DNA of 64,000 nt from Actinomyces marmotae (GTDB lineage Bacteria; Actinomycetota; Actinomycetes; Actinomycetales; Actinomycetaceae), in contig NZ_CP053642.1 in the NCBI RefSeq assembly GCF_013177295.1, forward strand, positions 1,922,001 to 1,986,000. The letters are read 5' to 3'. Shown one piece after another: positions 45,183 through 54,767 of this stretch. The first letter of the stretch is position 1, and each line of letters starts with the position of its first letter. A program made the translations under genes and the position numbers. The notes below the pieces were generated by a model. That model did no database searches. It had not been told where the DNA came from and saw nothing but the letters and a program-made list of their open reading frames with translations.

Positions 45183-46877
45183 ATGGCATCAGCCTTCCCT
45201 GCCAGCGCTCTCCCAGCGGTCCTCGCGACGGGTTTCACGCCGTCGACGAGCGCCGTCGGGGACAGTGTCTACCTGACCGCCCTCGTGGGGCTCGTACCCC
45301 TAGCGTCCTTCTTCATCCTCATGGGGGCCTTCAAGGTCAAGACCCACTGGTGCGCGCTCATCTCGCTGGCGATCTCCATGGTCATCGCCCTCTTCTTCGG
45401 GATGCCGGTGGTCCTGACCGTCATGAGCGCCACCCAGGGCGCCGTCTTCGGCCTCATGCCGATCATCTACATCATCATCGCGGCCGTGTGGCTCTACAAC
45501 CTCACCGAGTCCTCCGGGCGCAGCGCGGACCTCAAGGCGATCTTCAACGTCATCGGCAAGGGCGACCAGCGCGCCCAGGCGCTCATCATCGCCTTCTCCT
45601 TCTGCGGGCTCATGGAGGGACTGGCGGGCTTCGGCGCGCCCGTGGCCATCACCTGCGCCCTGCTGGTGAGCCTGGGGCTGCCCAAGATCAAGGCGGCCGT
45701 GGCCGCGATCGTGGGCAACGCGATCAACGTCGGGTTCGGCGCCATGGCCATCCCCGTGACCACCGCCGGCCAGCTGGGCGGGGAGGACCCCGTCGAGGTC
45801 GCCACCCGCATGGGGCACCTCACCTGGATCTTCGCGGCCTTCATCCCCCTGATCCTGCTGCAGATCATCGACGGGATGCGGGGCATCAGGCAGTTGTGGC
45901 CGCTGGCGATCGCGATCGGCCTGGCCACCGGCGCGGGGCACTTCTTCGTCTCCTCGAGTTCGTACGAGCTGACCGCCGTGGCCGCCTCCCTGCTGGGCCT
46001 GGCCGCCGGCTACGCCTTCCTGCTCGCCTGGACCCCGACCACGCCCGAGGAGTTCCGCACCTTCGTGGCCGAGGAGGACAAGCCCGACGGCGCCCGCGTG
46101 GGACTCGCCCTGCTGCCCTACGTGCTCGTCGTCATCATCATCGCCATCACCAAGTTGTGGAGGATCGGCGTGGACCTGCCCGCGGTGCTGAAGTCCAAGG
46201 ACCTGCCGATCCACTGGCCCGGGGTCCACGGCCAGCTCTTGGGCGCTGACGGCCAGCCCTCGCCATCAGGCACTTACACCCTTCAGATCCTGTCCAACCC
46301 GGGCACGTGGATCTTCGTCACCGGCATCATCGTGGCCATCGTCTACGGCACGCGCTCCTCCGGCGGGCGGTACCGCACGAGCGTGGGCACCATGTTCGCC
46401 GTCCTGCCCAAGACGATCCACAACCTGCGCCTGGCGATCCTGACCATCGCCTCGGTCATGGCGCTGGCCTACGTCATGAACTTCTCCGGCCAGACCACGG
46501 CGATCGGCGCGGCACTGGCGTCGACCGGCGCCTTCTTCGCCTTCCTCGCCCCGATCCTGGGCTGGGTGGGCACCGGCGTGGCGGGCTCGGCGACCTCCGC
46601 CGGCGCCCTGTTCGCCAAGCTCCAGGCGACGGCCGCCCAGGGCGCCGGTCTCGACGCGCGCATCCTGCTGGCGGGCAACACGATCGGCGGCGGCCTGGGC
46701 AAGATCATCTCCCCGCAGAACCTGGCGGTGGCCTCCACCGCGATCGACGAGCCCGGGTCGGACGCCCAGATCCTCAAGAAAGTGGCGCCCTACTCGATCG
46801 GCCTGCTGATCCTCCTGTGCGCGCTGATCTTCGTCGGCTCACAGGGCTGGCTGGGCGCCTACATGCCCATCCGCTGA
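45183..46877 (+). CDS. lldP: L-lactate permease LldP/LctP
   Basis: A lactate:H+ symporter of the LctP family (564 residues, about 13 spans). Signatures are 'AFSFCGLMEGLAGFGAPVAI', 'AIVGNAINVGFGAMAIPVTT', 'WVGTGVAGSATSAGALFAKL' and 'GGGLGKIISPQNLAVASTAI'. It lies upstream of lutABC with a 367-base gap containing a strong hairpin, so it is probably a separate transcript in the same lactate regulon. Confidence 0.95.
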   Translation: MASAFPASALPAVLATGFTPSTSAVGDSVYLTALVGLVPLASFFILMGAFKVKTHWCALISLAISMVIALFFGMPVVLTVMSATQGAVFGLMPIIYIIIAAVWLYNLTESSGRSADLKAIFNVIGKGDQRAQALIIAFSFCGLMEGLAGFGAPVAITCALLVSLGLPKIKAAVAAIVGNAINVGFGAMAIPVTTAGQLGGEDPVEVATRMGHLTWIFAAFIPLILLQIIDGMRGIRQLWPLAIAIGLATGAGHFFVSSSSYELTAVAASLLGLAAGYAFLLAWTPTTPEEFRTFVAEEDKPDGARVGLALLPYVLVVIIIAITKLWRIGVDLPAVLKSKDLPIHWPGVHGQLLGADGQPSPSGTYTLQILSNPGTWIFVTGIIVAIVYGTRSSGGRYRTSVGTMFAVLPKTIHNLRLAILTIASVMALAYVMNFSGQTTAIGAALASTGAFFAFLAPILGWVGTGVAGSATSAGALFAKLQATAAQGAGLDARILLAGNTIGGGLGKIISPQNLAVASTAIDEPGSDAQILKKVAPYSIGLLILLCALIFVGSQGWLGAYMPIR

Positions 46878-46935
46878 GCCGACCGAGGCGGGGCCCAGCG
46901 CCCCTGACCCGGCTTCGGCCCAGCGCACCCACTCA

Positions 46936-46970
46936 ACCGCCCCCTCGCGCCACCCGCGCGAGGGGGCGGT
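46936..46970 (+). terminator. Terminator hairpin after lldP
   Basis: A perfect 15-bp stem (46936-46950 with 46956-46970, arm ACCGCCCCCTCGCGC) and loop CACCC, 59 bases after the lldP stop. The rest of the gap up to 47244 should contain the lutABC promoter; I see no other feature there. Confidence 0.75.
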
Positions 46971-47244
46971 CCCGCTGGGGCCCACCTGAGAAAACATCAC
47001 GACACACGTTCGTAATATCCGGCGCGCGGAGGGTCGCCGCCACTGGCGCGGCCGCCGCCCTCAACCGGCCCCCACCCCACGACAGCGCCGAGTTTCCGCA
47101 GCCCACCAAGGGTCACGCCCCCACCACGCCCCACCGGGCACCGCCCGACGGACATCACGGTCACTGGCGCAGGGACGAAGGCCCTAAGGTGAGAGCGACA
47201 TCGGACAACGACGCCGCGAGACAAAAGACAGGGAGGTCCTCATC

Positions 47245-48042
47245 GTGCGTATCGCGCTCTTCGCGACCTGCATCGCGGACACCATGTTCCCGCAGGCGCC
47301 GCAGGCGACCGTCACACTCCTGGAGAGGCTCGGCCATGAGGTCGTCTTCCCCGAGGGGCAGGTCTGCTGCGGCCAGATGCACGCGAACACCGGGTATTTC
47401 AAGCAGGGCGCCAAGCTCATCCGCAACCATGTGAAGACCTTCGAGCCGGTGCTCGACGGCGAGTGGGACGCCATCGTCGTCCCCTCGGGCTCCTGCACCG
47501 GGGCCACGCGCCACGAGCAGGCCCTCGTGGCCGAGCACGTCGGGGACCACGACCTCGCCAAACGGGCCGACGCCGTCGCCAAGCGGACTTACGACCTCTC
47601 CGAGCTGCTCGTCGACGTCCTCGGGCTGACGGACGTCGGCGCCTATTTCCCCCACCGCGTCACCTACCACCCCACATGCCACTCGATGCGCATCGCGAAG
47701 GTCGGGGACCGCCCCTACGCGCTGCTGCGGGCCGTCGAGGGCATCGACCTGGTCGACCTGCCCGACGCGGACGTCTGCTGTGGGTTCGGCGGCACCTTCT
47801 CCATGAAGAACCATGAGGTCTCCACGGCGATGCTCACCGACAAGGTCGCCAACGTGAAGGCCACGAAGGCCGAGATCCTGTGCGCGGGCGACTACTCCTG
47901 CCTCATGCACATCGGTGGCGGGCTGTCCCGCTTGAACTCCGGGGTGCGGATCACGCACCTCGCCGAGATCCTCGCCTCGACGAAGGACGCCCCCTTCATC
48001 GGCAACGTCGCCTTCCAGGCGGATGCGGAGGCGGCCCGATGA
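47245..48042 (+). CDS. lutA: Lactate utilisation protein LutA (LldE), Fe-S/CCG-domain subunit
   Basis: The 265-residue subunit carries two cysteine-rich CCG domains, seen as 'EGQVCCGQMHANTGYFKQG' and 'DADVCCGFGGTFSMKN', with extra Cys in 'GSCTGATRHEQ' and 'TYHPTCHSMRI'. With LutB and LutC it oxidises L-lactate to pyruvate at the membrane. The start is GTG 47245 with GGGAGGTC upstream. Its TGA overlaps the lutB ATG. Confidence 0.95.
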   Translation: MRIALFATCIADTMFPQAPQATVTLLERLGHEVVFPEGQVCCGQMHANTGYFKQGAKLIRNHVKTFEPVLDGEWDAIVVPSGSCTGATRHEQALVAEHVGDHDLAKRADAVAKRTYDLSELLVDVLGLTDVGAYFPHRVTYHPTCHSMRIAKVGDRPYALLRAVEGIDLVDLPDADVCCGFGGTFSMKNHEVSTAMLTDKVANVKATKAEILCAGDYSCLMHIGGGLSRLNSGVRITHLAEILASTKDAPFIGNVAFQADAEAAR

Positions 48043-49592
48043 GCCAGACATTCCTGGGCATGCCCGCGGGCGTGGGCCAGCGCCCCGAGGACCGCCCCCA
48101 CACCGGCGGCTGGGCGACCACCGTGGACGTCCCCGAGAACCCGCTGCGCTGGGGCACCACCTTCCCCAAGGGCGCGCACCGCACCCTGCAGAACACGCAG
48201 ATGCGCCGCAACCTGGGCCACGCCACCCGCACCATCCGCGGCAAGCGCGCCATGCGCGTGGAGGAGATGCCGGACTGGGAGGACCTGCGCGACGCCGCCT
48301 CCGCCGTCAAGAACGAGGTGATGAGCAACCTGCCCGAACTCCTGGAGCAGTTCGAGGCCAACGTGACCGCCCGGGGCGGGATCGTCCACTGGGCGCGCGA
48401 CGCCGCCGAGGCCAACGCCATCGTCACCGAGATCATCAAGTCCAAGGGCGTCGATGAGGTCGTCAAGATCAAGTCGATGGCCACCCAGGAGACCAATCTC
48501 AACGAGCATCTCAAGGCCGAGGGGATCTTCGCCAACGAGACCGACCTCGCCGAGATGATCGTCCAGCTCGCCGACGACATGCCCTCGCACGTCGTCGTCC
48601 CGGCCATCCACCGCAACCGCTCCGAGGTCCGCGGCATCTTCCTGGACCGCATGGGCGATGCCCCAAAGGACCTGTCCGACGATCCCAAGGAGCTCACGGC
48701 TGCCGCCCGCGCCCACCTGCGCAAGAAGTTCCTCCACGCCAAGGTGGCCGTCTCCGGCACCAACATGGGCGTGGCCGAGACCGGCACCGTCTCCGTGTTC
48801 GAGTCCGAGGGCAACGGCCGCATGTGCCTGACCCTGCCGGACACGCTCATCACCCTCATGGGCATCGAGAAGCTCGTCCCCCGCTTCCAGGATGTCGAGA
48901 TCTTCTCCCAGCTCCTGCCGCGCTCGGCCACCGGCGAGCGCATGAACCCCTACACCTCCATGTGGACGGGCGTCACCGAGGGCGACGGCCCCCAGGAGTT
49001 CCACCTCATCCTCATGGACAACGGGCGCACCAAGGCCCTGTCCGACCCGATCGGCCGCGAGGCGCTGCACTGCATCCGCTGCGGCTCGTGCATGAACATC
49101 TGCCCCGTCTACCAGCACACGGGCGGCCACGCCTACGGCTCGGTCTACCCCGGGCCCATCGGCGCGATCCTCACCCCCCAGCTGACCCAGGGCCTGGCCG
49201 ACGACGATCCGGTCCACACCCTGCCCTACGCCTCCACCCTGTGCGGGGCCTGCGGCGAGGTCTGCCCGGTCAAGATCGACATCCCGACGATCCTCGTCCA
49301 CCTGCGGGCCAGGACCGTCGACGTCAAGCGCAAGATCCTCCCCGATATGTGGGACGTGGCCATGGGGGTGACCACGCCGGTCATGAAGAGCGGCCGGGTG
49401 TGGGCCACCGCCACGAAGGCCATCAAGGCCACGCGCCTCATCGACCGGGACGGCAAGATCGGCTCCCTGCCCTTCCCCGCCTCGATGTGGACGGGCACCC
49501 GCGACGTGCCCGCCGCCCCCGCGGAGAGCTTCCGTGAGTGGTGGAGGCGCACGCACCCGCAGTCGATCGCGAACAGCAAGGAGGCCAAGTGA
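48039..49592 (+). CDS. lutB: Lactate utilisation protein LutB, 4Fe-4S subunit
   Basis: The 517-residue LutB has an LUD domain ('AVSGTNMGVAETGTVSVFES') and two 4Fe-4S motifs, 'CIRCGSCMNICPVYQHTGG' and 'LCGACGEVCPVKIDIP'. It links substrate oxidation to electron transfer. ATG 48039 overlaps the lutA stop (ATGA), and its stop overlaps lutC by one base. The C-terminal 'FREWWRRTHP' is usual for the family. Confidence 0.95.
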   Translation: MSQTFLGMPAGVGQRPEDRPHTGGWATTVDVPENPLRWGTTFPKGAHRTLQNTQMRRNLGHATRTIRGKRAMRVEEMPDWEDLRDAASAVKNEVMSNLPELLEQFEANVTARGGIVHWARDAAEANAIVTEIIKSKGVDEVVKIKSMATQETNLNEHLKAEGIFANETDLAEMIVQLADDMPSHVVVPAIHRNRSEVRGIFLDRMGDAPKDLSDDPKELTAAARAHLRKKFLHAKVAVSGTNMGVAETGTVSVFESEGNGRMCLTLPDTLITLMGIEKLVPRFQDVEIFSQLLPRSATGERMNPYTSMWTGVTEGDGPQEFHLILMDNGRTKALSDPIGREALHCIRCGSCMNICPVYQHTGGHAYGSVYPGPIGAILTPQLTQGLADDDPVHTLPYASTLCGACGEVCPVKIDIPTILVHLRARTVDVKRKILPDMWDVAMGVTTPVMKSGRVWATATKAIKATRLIDRDGKIGSLPFPASMWTGTRDVPAAPAESFREWWRRTHPQSIANSKEAK

Positions 49593-50242
49593 TGGACGCC
49601 CGCAGCGTGATCCTCTCGCGAGCCCGGGAGGCGATCTCCCGCTCCCAGGCCGCCCCGGCCGCGCCCGTCCCCCGCACCTACGCGCGCGTCGGCGCCAACC
49701 CGCCCGGATCCGAGCCCGTCGTGGCAGAGATGGTGGAGAAGTTGGAGGACTACAACGCCGTCGTGCGGGTGGAGGCCGAGGACGCCGGAATCCTCGACGC
49801 CATCGACGCCCTCCTGGCCGACGCGACCACCGTCGTGGTTCCCGCGGGGCTCCCGCAGGCCTACAAGGAGGCCGCGGCGAGGAACGGCCGGACCGTCCGC
49901 GAGGACTCCCGTCAGGACCCGATCCCCACGCTCGAGCTCGACGGGATCGACGCCGTCGTCACCTGCTCGCGCACTGCGATCTCGCTGTCGGGCACGATCT
50001 GCCTCGACGGCGAGCCCGACCAGGGGCGCCGCGCCATCTCCCTGGTGCCGGACCGCCACGTCATCATCTTGGAGCGTGAGTCGATCCAGCCCACGGTGCC
50101 GCAGGCCGTGGACATCCTGGGCGAGAACCCGACCCGTCCGAGCACCTGGGTCGCCGGCCCCTCGGCCACCAGCGACATCGAGCTCATCCGCGTCAACGGC
50201 GTCCACGGGCCCCGCAACCTGGGGGTCGTGATCGCGCACTGA
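49592..50242 (+). CDS. lutC: Lactate utilisation protein LutC
   Basis: A 216-residue LUD-domain protein, the third part of the LutABC complex. It shows 'ATTVVVPAGLPQAYK', 'VTCSRTAISLSGTICLDGEP' and 'GPSATSDIELIRVNGVHGPR', the conserved C-terminal signature. AAGGAGG lies about 6 bases before ATG 49592, and the start overlaps the lutB TGA by one base, so translation is coupled. Three hairpins follow the gene. Confidence 0.94.
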   Translation: MDARSVILSRAREAISRSQAAPAAPVPRTYARVGANPPGSEPVVAEMVEKLEDYNAVVRVEAEDAGILDAIDALLADATTVVVPAGLPQAYKEAAARNGRTVREDSRQDPIPTLELDGIDAVVTCSRTAISLSGTICLDGEPDQGRRAISLVPDRHVIILERESIQPTVPQAVDILGENPTRPSTWVAGPSATSDIELIRVNGVHGPRNLGVVIAH

Positions 50243-50244
50243 CC

Positions 50245-50361
50245 GCGGGGCCGGACGCGATCCGGCCCCGCCCGATAGCCCCACTGCCCGGGATGTTCAC
50301 CCTCGGGCAGTGGAGAACCGGAGGCCCCGGCGCTCATCCCTGTCCCAGAGGGCGCCGGGGC
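50245..50361 (+). terminator. Three consecutive hairpins after lutC
   Basis: Stem 1 pairs 50245-50255 with 50261-50271 (11 bp). Stem 2 pairs 50281-50290 with 50304-50313 (CCACTGCCCG). Stem 3 pairs 50324-50333 with 50352-50361 (GCCCCGGCGC). Stem 1, directly behind the stop, is the likely terminator; stems 2 and 3 lie in the leader of the next gene and could be regulatory. Confidence 0.65.
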
Positions 50362-50416
50362 TTCCGGGCACCTCGGCCCCACACTTGCCTCCCACGCCAC
50401 TGGCTGACATGCCACG

Positions 50417-51268
50417 ATGGAGGGCATGGGCATTGAGATCACAGCGGATCCGTCGCATCCCGAGGGCGGACGGCCCCTGACGCCGCACGGACAGCACGCC
50501 GAGCAGTTGGGCGCGGCCGAGCGGCGCAAGGCGATCCTCGCCCATATCCGGGCCACCGGCGAGGTGTCCGTGTCCTCCCTGCCGGGCCTCTTCGGGGGCT
50601 CCGTGGAGACCATCCGGCGCGATTTGCGCGAGCTCGAGGACACGCACGCGATCACCCGTTCCTACGGGCGCGTCAGGATCGCTGAGGCCTCCAATTACGA
50701 GTCGACTCTGACCTACAGGAAGGAGCACCTCGCCGATGAGAAGGAGCGCATCGCCCAGGCCGCCGTCGATCGGCTGGGCGCGGCCGACACCGTTTTCCTC
50801 GATGAGGGCTTCCATCCGCTCCTCGTCGGCCGGGCCCTGCCCGCGGACCGGGACCTGACGATTATCACCGCCTCCCTGCCCACGGCCCTGGAGATGTGCG
50901 AGCGCCCCCGCACCACGGTGATCGTGCTGGGCGGCAGGGTGCGCCACGTGACCGCCGCCAGCGTCGAGCGGTGGGCCACGAGGATGCTGCGCGACATGCG
51001 ACCGGATCTGGCCATCATCGGCGCCAACGGGGTAGATCTGGACGGCTGGCTCACCACGCCCCACGCCTCCGTGGCCGAGGTCAAGGAGACGGCGCTGTCC
51101 GTATCCCAGCGAGCGCTGTTCGTAGGCTCGCACACGAAATTCGCGCGCTCCACCCTGTGCCGGTTCGGCCATGTGCGCCAGTTCGAGCGCCTCATCACCG
51201 GCACCGAGCTACGCTCGTCGACCGCCCGCCGGATCATCGACGCCGGGGGGCGCCTGGATCGGGTCTGA
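50417..51268 (+). CDS. DeoR/GlpR-family transcriptional regulator
   Basis: The 283-residue regulator has the DeoR HTH ('ILAHIRATGEVSVSSLPGLF', 'SVETIRRDLRELEDTHAITR') and the sugar-phosphate-sensing domain 'DEKERIAQAAVDRLGAADTV', 'FLDEGFHPLLVGRALP', 'ANGVDLDGWLTTPHASVAEV' and 'HTKFARSTLCRFGHV'. A 30-residue polar extension precedes the HTH; ATGs at 50417 and 50426 are both possible. It is upstream of an MFS gene and mannitol dehydrogenase on the same strand and probably represses them. Confidence 0.88.
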   Translation: MEGMGIEITADPSHPEGGRPLTPHGQHAEQLGAAERRKAILAHIRATGEVSVSSLPGLFGGSVETIRRDLRELEDTHAITRSYGRVRIAEASNYESTLTYRKEHLADEKERIAQAAVDRLGAADTVFLDEGFHPLLVGRALPADRDLTIITASLPTALEMCERPRTTVIVLGGRVRHVTAASVERWATRMLRDMRPDLAIIGANGVDLDGWLTTPHASVAEVKETALSVSQRALFVGSHTKFARSTLCRFGHVRQFERLITGTELRSSTARRIIDAGGRLDRV

Positions 51269-51595
51269 CCACGCCCCACTCAGCGACGCCCCACGAGCGC
51301 TCGCCCCCCCATCGGGGAAGACCCCCGCCCGGATCCGCTCCCCGCGGTGAATCGGGCACCGAAATGGTCACCAACGGTCACTCGGGCCCCGAGAACCGGT
51401 CAGCCGAGCGCTTCACCGGGCCCGCTCAGCCGCGCCGGCGGAATCGACGCGCCGGTGGGACCCCATTGATGAATCGGCAGTCGGTGATCCCCGACCGGTC
51501 ACTCCCAGGCACCCCCGTGTCGGCCATGCTGGAGCCGTCAGAACGATCTGACACGACATCCAAGACAACGCAGTCCCCGTCGAAACGAGCCTTGA
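51269..51595. promoter_or_regulatory. Intergenic region before the MFS/mannitol dehydrogenase genes
   Basis: No gene is supported in these 327 bases. The motif GGTCA with a preceding C or T recurs: TGGTCAC (51365), CGGTCAC (51376), CGGTCAG (51397) and CGGTCAC (51503). These could be binding sites of the adjacent DeoR protein, but the motif is short. Promoter elements are not clear to me. Confidence 0.35.
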
Positions 51596-52918
51596 ATGCC
51601 CAGTTCCAATCCTGTTATCGCGGCGATCCAGAAGACTGGATTCCCCACCAATCTCGCCCTCGGCTTCCTCGGCGTCGTCATCTTCGTGATCGGCGATGGA
51701 ATCGAAGCCGTGTGGATCACGAACTACTTCTCCTCCGACGACGTGGGGTTCACGGTGGCGCAAGGGTCCACCATCGTCTCCTTCTACGGCGTCATCGTCG
51801 CGATCGCGGCGTTCTTATCCGGGGCGCTGTGCGATGCGCTGGGCTGCCGAGCGGTCATGCTCACCGGCCTGATGTCCTTCCTCATCTTCGACGCCCTGTT
51901 CATCCTCGTCGGGCTCCCCAGCCACTCGATGCCGCTCGTCCTGCTGTTCTACGGGCTGCGAGGATTCGGCTATCCCATGTTCGCCTACGGCTACCTCACC
52001 TGGACCATGATGGTCACACCCCCGGAGCGCCAGTCCTCGGTCTCCGGCTGGTTCTGGTTCGCCTTCTCCCTGGGCATGCAGTTCCTCGGCTCCTACTTCT
52101 CAAGCTTCTTCCTGCCGGCCATCGGCCATGTCGCCACCCTGTGAGCCGGATGGATCCTGGCGGCCATCGGCGGCATCATCACAATGCTGTTCCTGCGCCT
52201 GCACCCCTCGGCGACGCAGACCGCGGGGATCTCGATCGCCAATTCGGTCGGCTCGGCGGTGTCAGTCCTCTGGCGCTACCCCAAGGTGTCGATCGGCGGC
52301 ATCGTCAAGATCATCAACCTCTCCGGCCAGTACGGGATGCAGGCCTACTACGTCGTCTACCTCCACAAGGTGTTCGGGATGCCGGAGTCCCAGGCCATCC
52401 TCGAGTTCTCCGTATTCGGCCTGGTCGCGATCATCGGTGACGTCTTCTGGGGCGTGGCCGGCGACAGGATCGGTTGGAGGAACACTCTGCAATGGGCGGC
52501 CACCCCGATCACTTTCGCCTCCCTGGTGTACATGTACTTCATCCCGATCATCGCGGGGCCGAACTTCTTCCTTATCGCGATCGGCACCGCTGGGATCGGC
52601 ATCGGCCTGAGCGCGCACGTGCCCACCACTCCCCTACTCGTGGCCCATGCGCACGGCGAGACCGGCAACGCCCTGGCCATCCTCAACCTCGGAGCCGGCC
52701 TGGGAGCGTTCGTTGGCCCCGCCATCGTGACCGTGCTCCTGGGCGACGAGAGCACCGCTCAGGGCTACTTCTGGCCCGGGATGGCCCTGGCCCTCATCTA
52801 CGCCGTCTCCTTCCTGCTGTGCTTCGCCCTCAAACTGCCCGGCAACGCGCGAATCCTCCACTCGGCGCCCGCACTGTCCGACAAGCCGAGGGCGGGGGCC
52901 GGTCAGGCGGCCGGCTGA
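51596..52918 (+). pseudogene. MFS transporter (polyol/sugar permease type) with an in-frame TGA
   Basis: One reading frame encodes a complete 12-span MFS carrier of about 440 residues, but codon 183 (52142-52144) is TGA. Before it come 'LALGFLGVVIFVIGDGIEAV', 'FLSGALCDALGCRAVMLTGL' and 'GFGYPMFAYGYLTWTMMVT'. After it the same frame continues as 'AGWILAAIGGIITMLFLRLH', with later 'LSGQYGMQAYYVVYLHKVFG' and 'GDVFWGVAGDRIGWRNTLQW'. The stop falls in the sixth span. There is no frameshift, so this is a single nonsense change, a sequencing error, or read-through. The position beside mannitol dehydrogenase points to mannitol or another hexitol as substrate. Confidence 0.85.
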
Positions 52919-53041
52919 CGGCGCCCCGCGCCCATGGGCGCCGCCGCGCGTCCGGCGCGTGAGCGATACACCGACGGCCGCCGGGCGACCACCACCCCTT
53001 GCCCATCGCCAGATGACCACCACCGTCCCAAGGAGAGAACC

Positions 53042-54493
53042 ATGACCACCAGCCTCGCCGACTCACCCCTGGTCCCCGCCTACGACCGCTCGGCCATCAC
53101 CACCGGGATCGTCCACTTCGGCGTCGGGGGATTCCACCGCGCTCACCACGCCATGTACCTGGACCGCCTCATGCGCGAGGGCAAGGCGCTGGACTGGGGC
53201 ATCTGCGGCGTCGGGCTCCTCCCGGCCGACGCCGCCATGCGCGATGCCCTGACCAGTCAGGACACCCTTTACTCGCTCACCCTCAAGCACCCCGACGGCC
53301 ATCTTGAGCCCGCGATCATCGGCGCCATCCACCGCTACCTGTACGCCCCCGAGGCCCGCGCGGAGGTTCTTGACGCGCTCACCGCGCCGACCACGCGGAT
53401 CGTCTCCCTGACCGTCACCGAGGGCGGCTACAACATCGACGACGCCACCGGCGCCTTCCGCACCGACGCCGAGGGGGCGGTCCGCGACGCCGCCAACCCC
53501 GGTGAGCCGACGACGGTCTTCGGCTACATCGTGGAGGCTCTACGCCGTCGCCGCGAGGAGGGCACCGCCCCGTTCACGGTCATGAGCTGCGACAACCTGC
53601 CCGGCAATGGGAAGGTGGCCCGCGCCGCCGTCGTCTCCCAGGCCCGGATGAGCGATGCGCAGCTGGCCGACTGGATCGACACGAGCGTCTCCTTCCCCAA
53701 CTGCATGGTGGATCGGATCACCCCCCGCACCACCGATGAGGACATCGCCATGGTGCGCTCCGAGCTCGGCGTCGACGACGCCTGGCCGGTCGTGGCCGAG
53801 CCCTTCACCCAGTGGGTGCTTGAGGACGATTTCCCCGCCGGGCGCCCTCCGTACGAGGAGGTAGGCGTGCAGATGGTGACCGACGTCGTCCCCTACGAGC
53901 TCATGAAGCTCCGGCTGCTCAACGCCTCCCACCAGGCACTGGCGCACTGGGGGAGGCCGCTGGGGATGACCTATGGCCACGAGGCCGCCGCTGACCCGCG
54001 GATCGCCGCCTGGACCCGCGCCTACCTGGAGCGCGAGGCCCTGCCGACGCTGCGCCCGGTGCCGGGCATCGATCTTCCCGCCTACGTGGACTCGCTGTTC
54101 GAGCGCTTCACGAACGCGGCGATCGCCGACACCCTGGCGCGTCTGGCCTTCTTCGGTCCCTCGGGCATGCCCAAGTTCGTGCTGCCCACGATCCGGGAGA
54201 ACCTGGAGGCGGGCCGCTCCATCCGCCTGGGCGCGGCGCTGTGCGCCGCCTGGGCCTGGTGCGCCGAGGGCGTGGATGAGGCCGGCGAGCCGATCCCGGA
54301 TGCCCAGGACCGCCTGGAAGACTACGGGCGGCGCCAGCGCGACGGCGAGGAGGGCGCCTTCCTCACCAATGAGGAGGTCTTCTCCGACCTGGGCGCGAAC
54401 GAGCGTTTCCGGTCAGCCTTCCTCACCGAGCTCGCCGCTCTCAAGGAGCAGGGCGCGCGCGCCCGGATGGAGGCCACGCTCAACGAGGGCTGA
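53042..54493 (+). CDS. Mannitol dehydrogenase family protein (long-chain polyol dehydrogenase)
   Basis: The 483-residue NAD(P)-dependent enzyme oxidises mannitol to fructose or acts on a related hexitol or hexuronate. It has the N-terminal '[20 protein letters not shown]', '[10 protein letters not shown]', '[20 protein letters not shown]', '[11 protein letters not shown]', '[11 protein letters not shown]' and the catalytic-Lys segment '[20 protein letters not shown]'. AAGGAGAGAA precedes ATG 53042. It follows the broken MFS gene by 123 bases. Confidence 0.94.
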   Translation: MTTSLADSPLVPAYDRSAITTGIVHFGVGGFHRAHHAMYLDRLMREGKALDWGICGVGLLPADAAMRDALTSQDTLYSLTLKHPDGHLEPAIIGAIHRYLYAPEARAEVLDALTAPTTRIVSLTVTEGGYNIDDATGAFRTDAEGAVRDAANPGEPTTVFGYIVEALRRRREEGTAPFTVMSCDNLPGNGKVARAAVVSQARMSDAQLADWIDTSVSFPNCMVDRITPRTTDEDIAMVRSELGVDDAWPVVAEPFTQWVLEDDFPAGRPPYEEVGVQMVTDVVPYELMKLRLLNASHQALAHWGRPLGMTYGHEAAADPRIAAWTRAYLEREALPTLRPVPGIDLPAYVDSLFERFTNAAIADTLARLAFFGPSGMPKFVLPTIRENLEAGRSIRLGAALCAAWAWCAEGVDEAGEPIPDAQDRLEDYGRRQRDGEEGAFLTNEEVFSDLGANERFRSAFLTELAALKEQGARARMEATLNEG

Positions 54494-54561
54494 GGGGAGC
54501 CCCGCGCGGTCCAGAAGAGTTCCCAGCGCGCCGAGCCCCGCGATCGGGCCCGCCAGCGATA

Positions 54562-54600
54562 CCGGGGCCCCGGCTCCCTCCCTCAGCCCGGGGGCCCCGG
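54562..54600 (+). terminator. Hairpin after mannitol dehydrogenase
   Basis: A perfect 10-bp stem CCGGGGCCCC / GGGGCCCCGG (54562-54571 with 54591-54600) with a 19-base loop, 69 bases past the stop. Confidence 0.6.
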
Positions 54601-54623
54601 GGCCCCGCCACCACAGCAATTGC

Positions 54624-54642
54624 ATAGGTAAGGCTTGCCTTG
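54624..54642 (+). promoter_or_regulatory. Second DtxR/IdeR-like box, upstream of lldD
   Basis: ATAGGTAAGGCTTGCCTTG agrees with the DtxR/IdeR consensus at 14 of 19 positions, including the AGGT and GCCT half-site cores. It lies 126 bases before the lldD start and suggests iron control of this lactate dehydrogenase or of an unseen transcript. Confidence 0.5.
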
Positions 54643-54686
54643 CACTTTCGGCTGCCGCAGAGCATACTTCGGCGTGCGCCAGACCT

Positions 54687-54698
54687 AGACCAAGGTCT
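54687..54698. promoter_or_regulatory. Small palindrome AGACCAAGGTCT before lldD
   Basis: Five-base arms around AA, 70 bases upstream of the lldD start. It could be a GntR/LldR-type operator; evidence is symmetry and position only. Confidence 0.3.
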
Positions 54699-54767
54699 CA
54701 GCCCTATCCGATTGCCGCAGCGGCCATCACCGGCTGCGGCACCACCCGCCAACAAAGAGGTAGCCCT

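Noticed and set aside
52142..52144. Selenocysteine at the TGA of the MFS gene
   Set aside because: MFS carriers are not selenoproteins, and the codon lies in a membrane span; a nonsense mutation or sequencing error is simpler.
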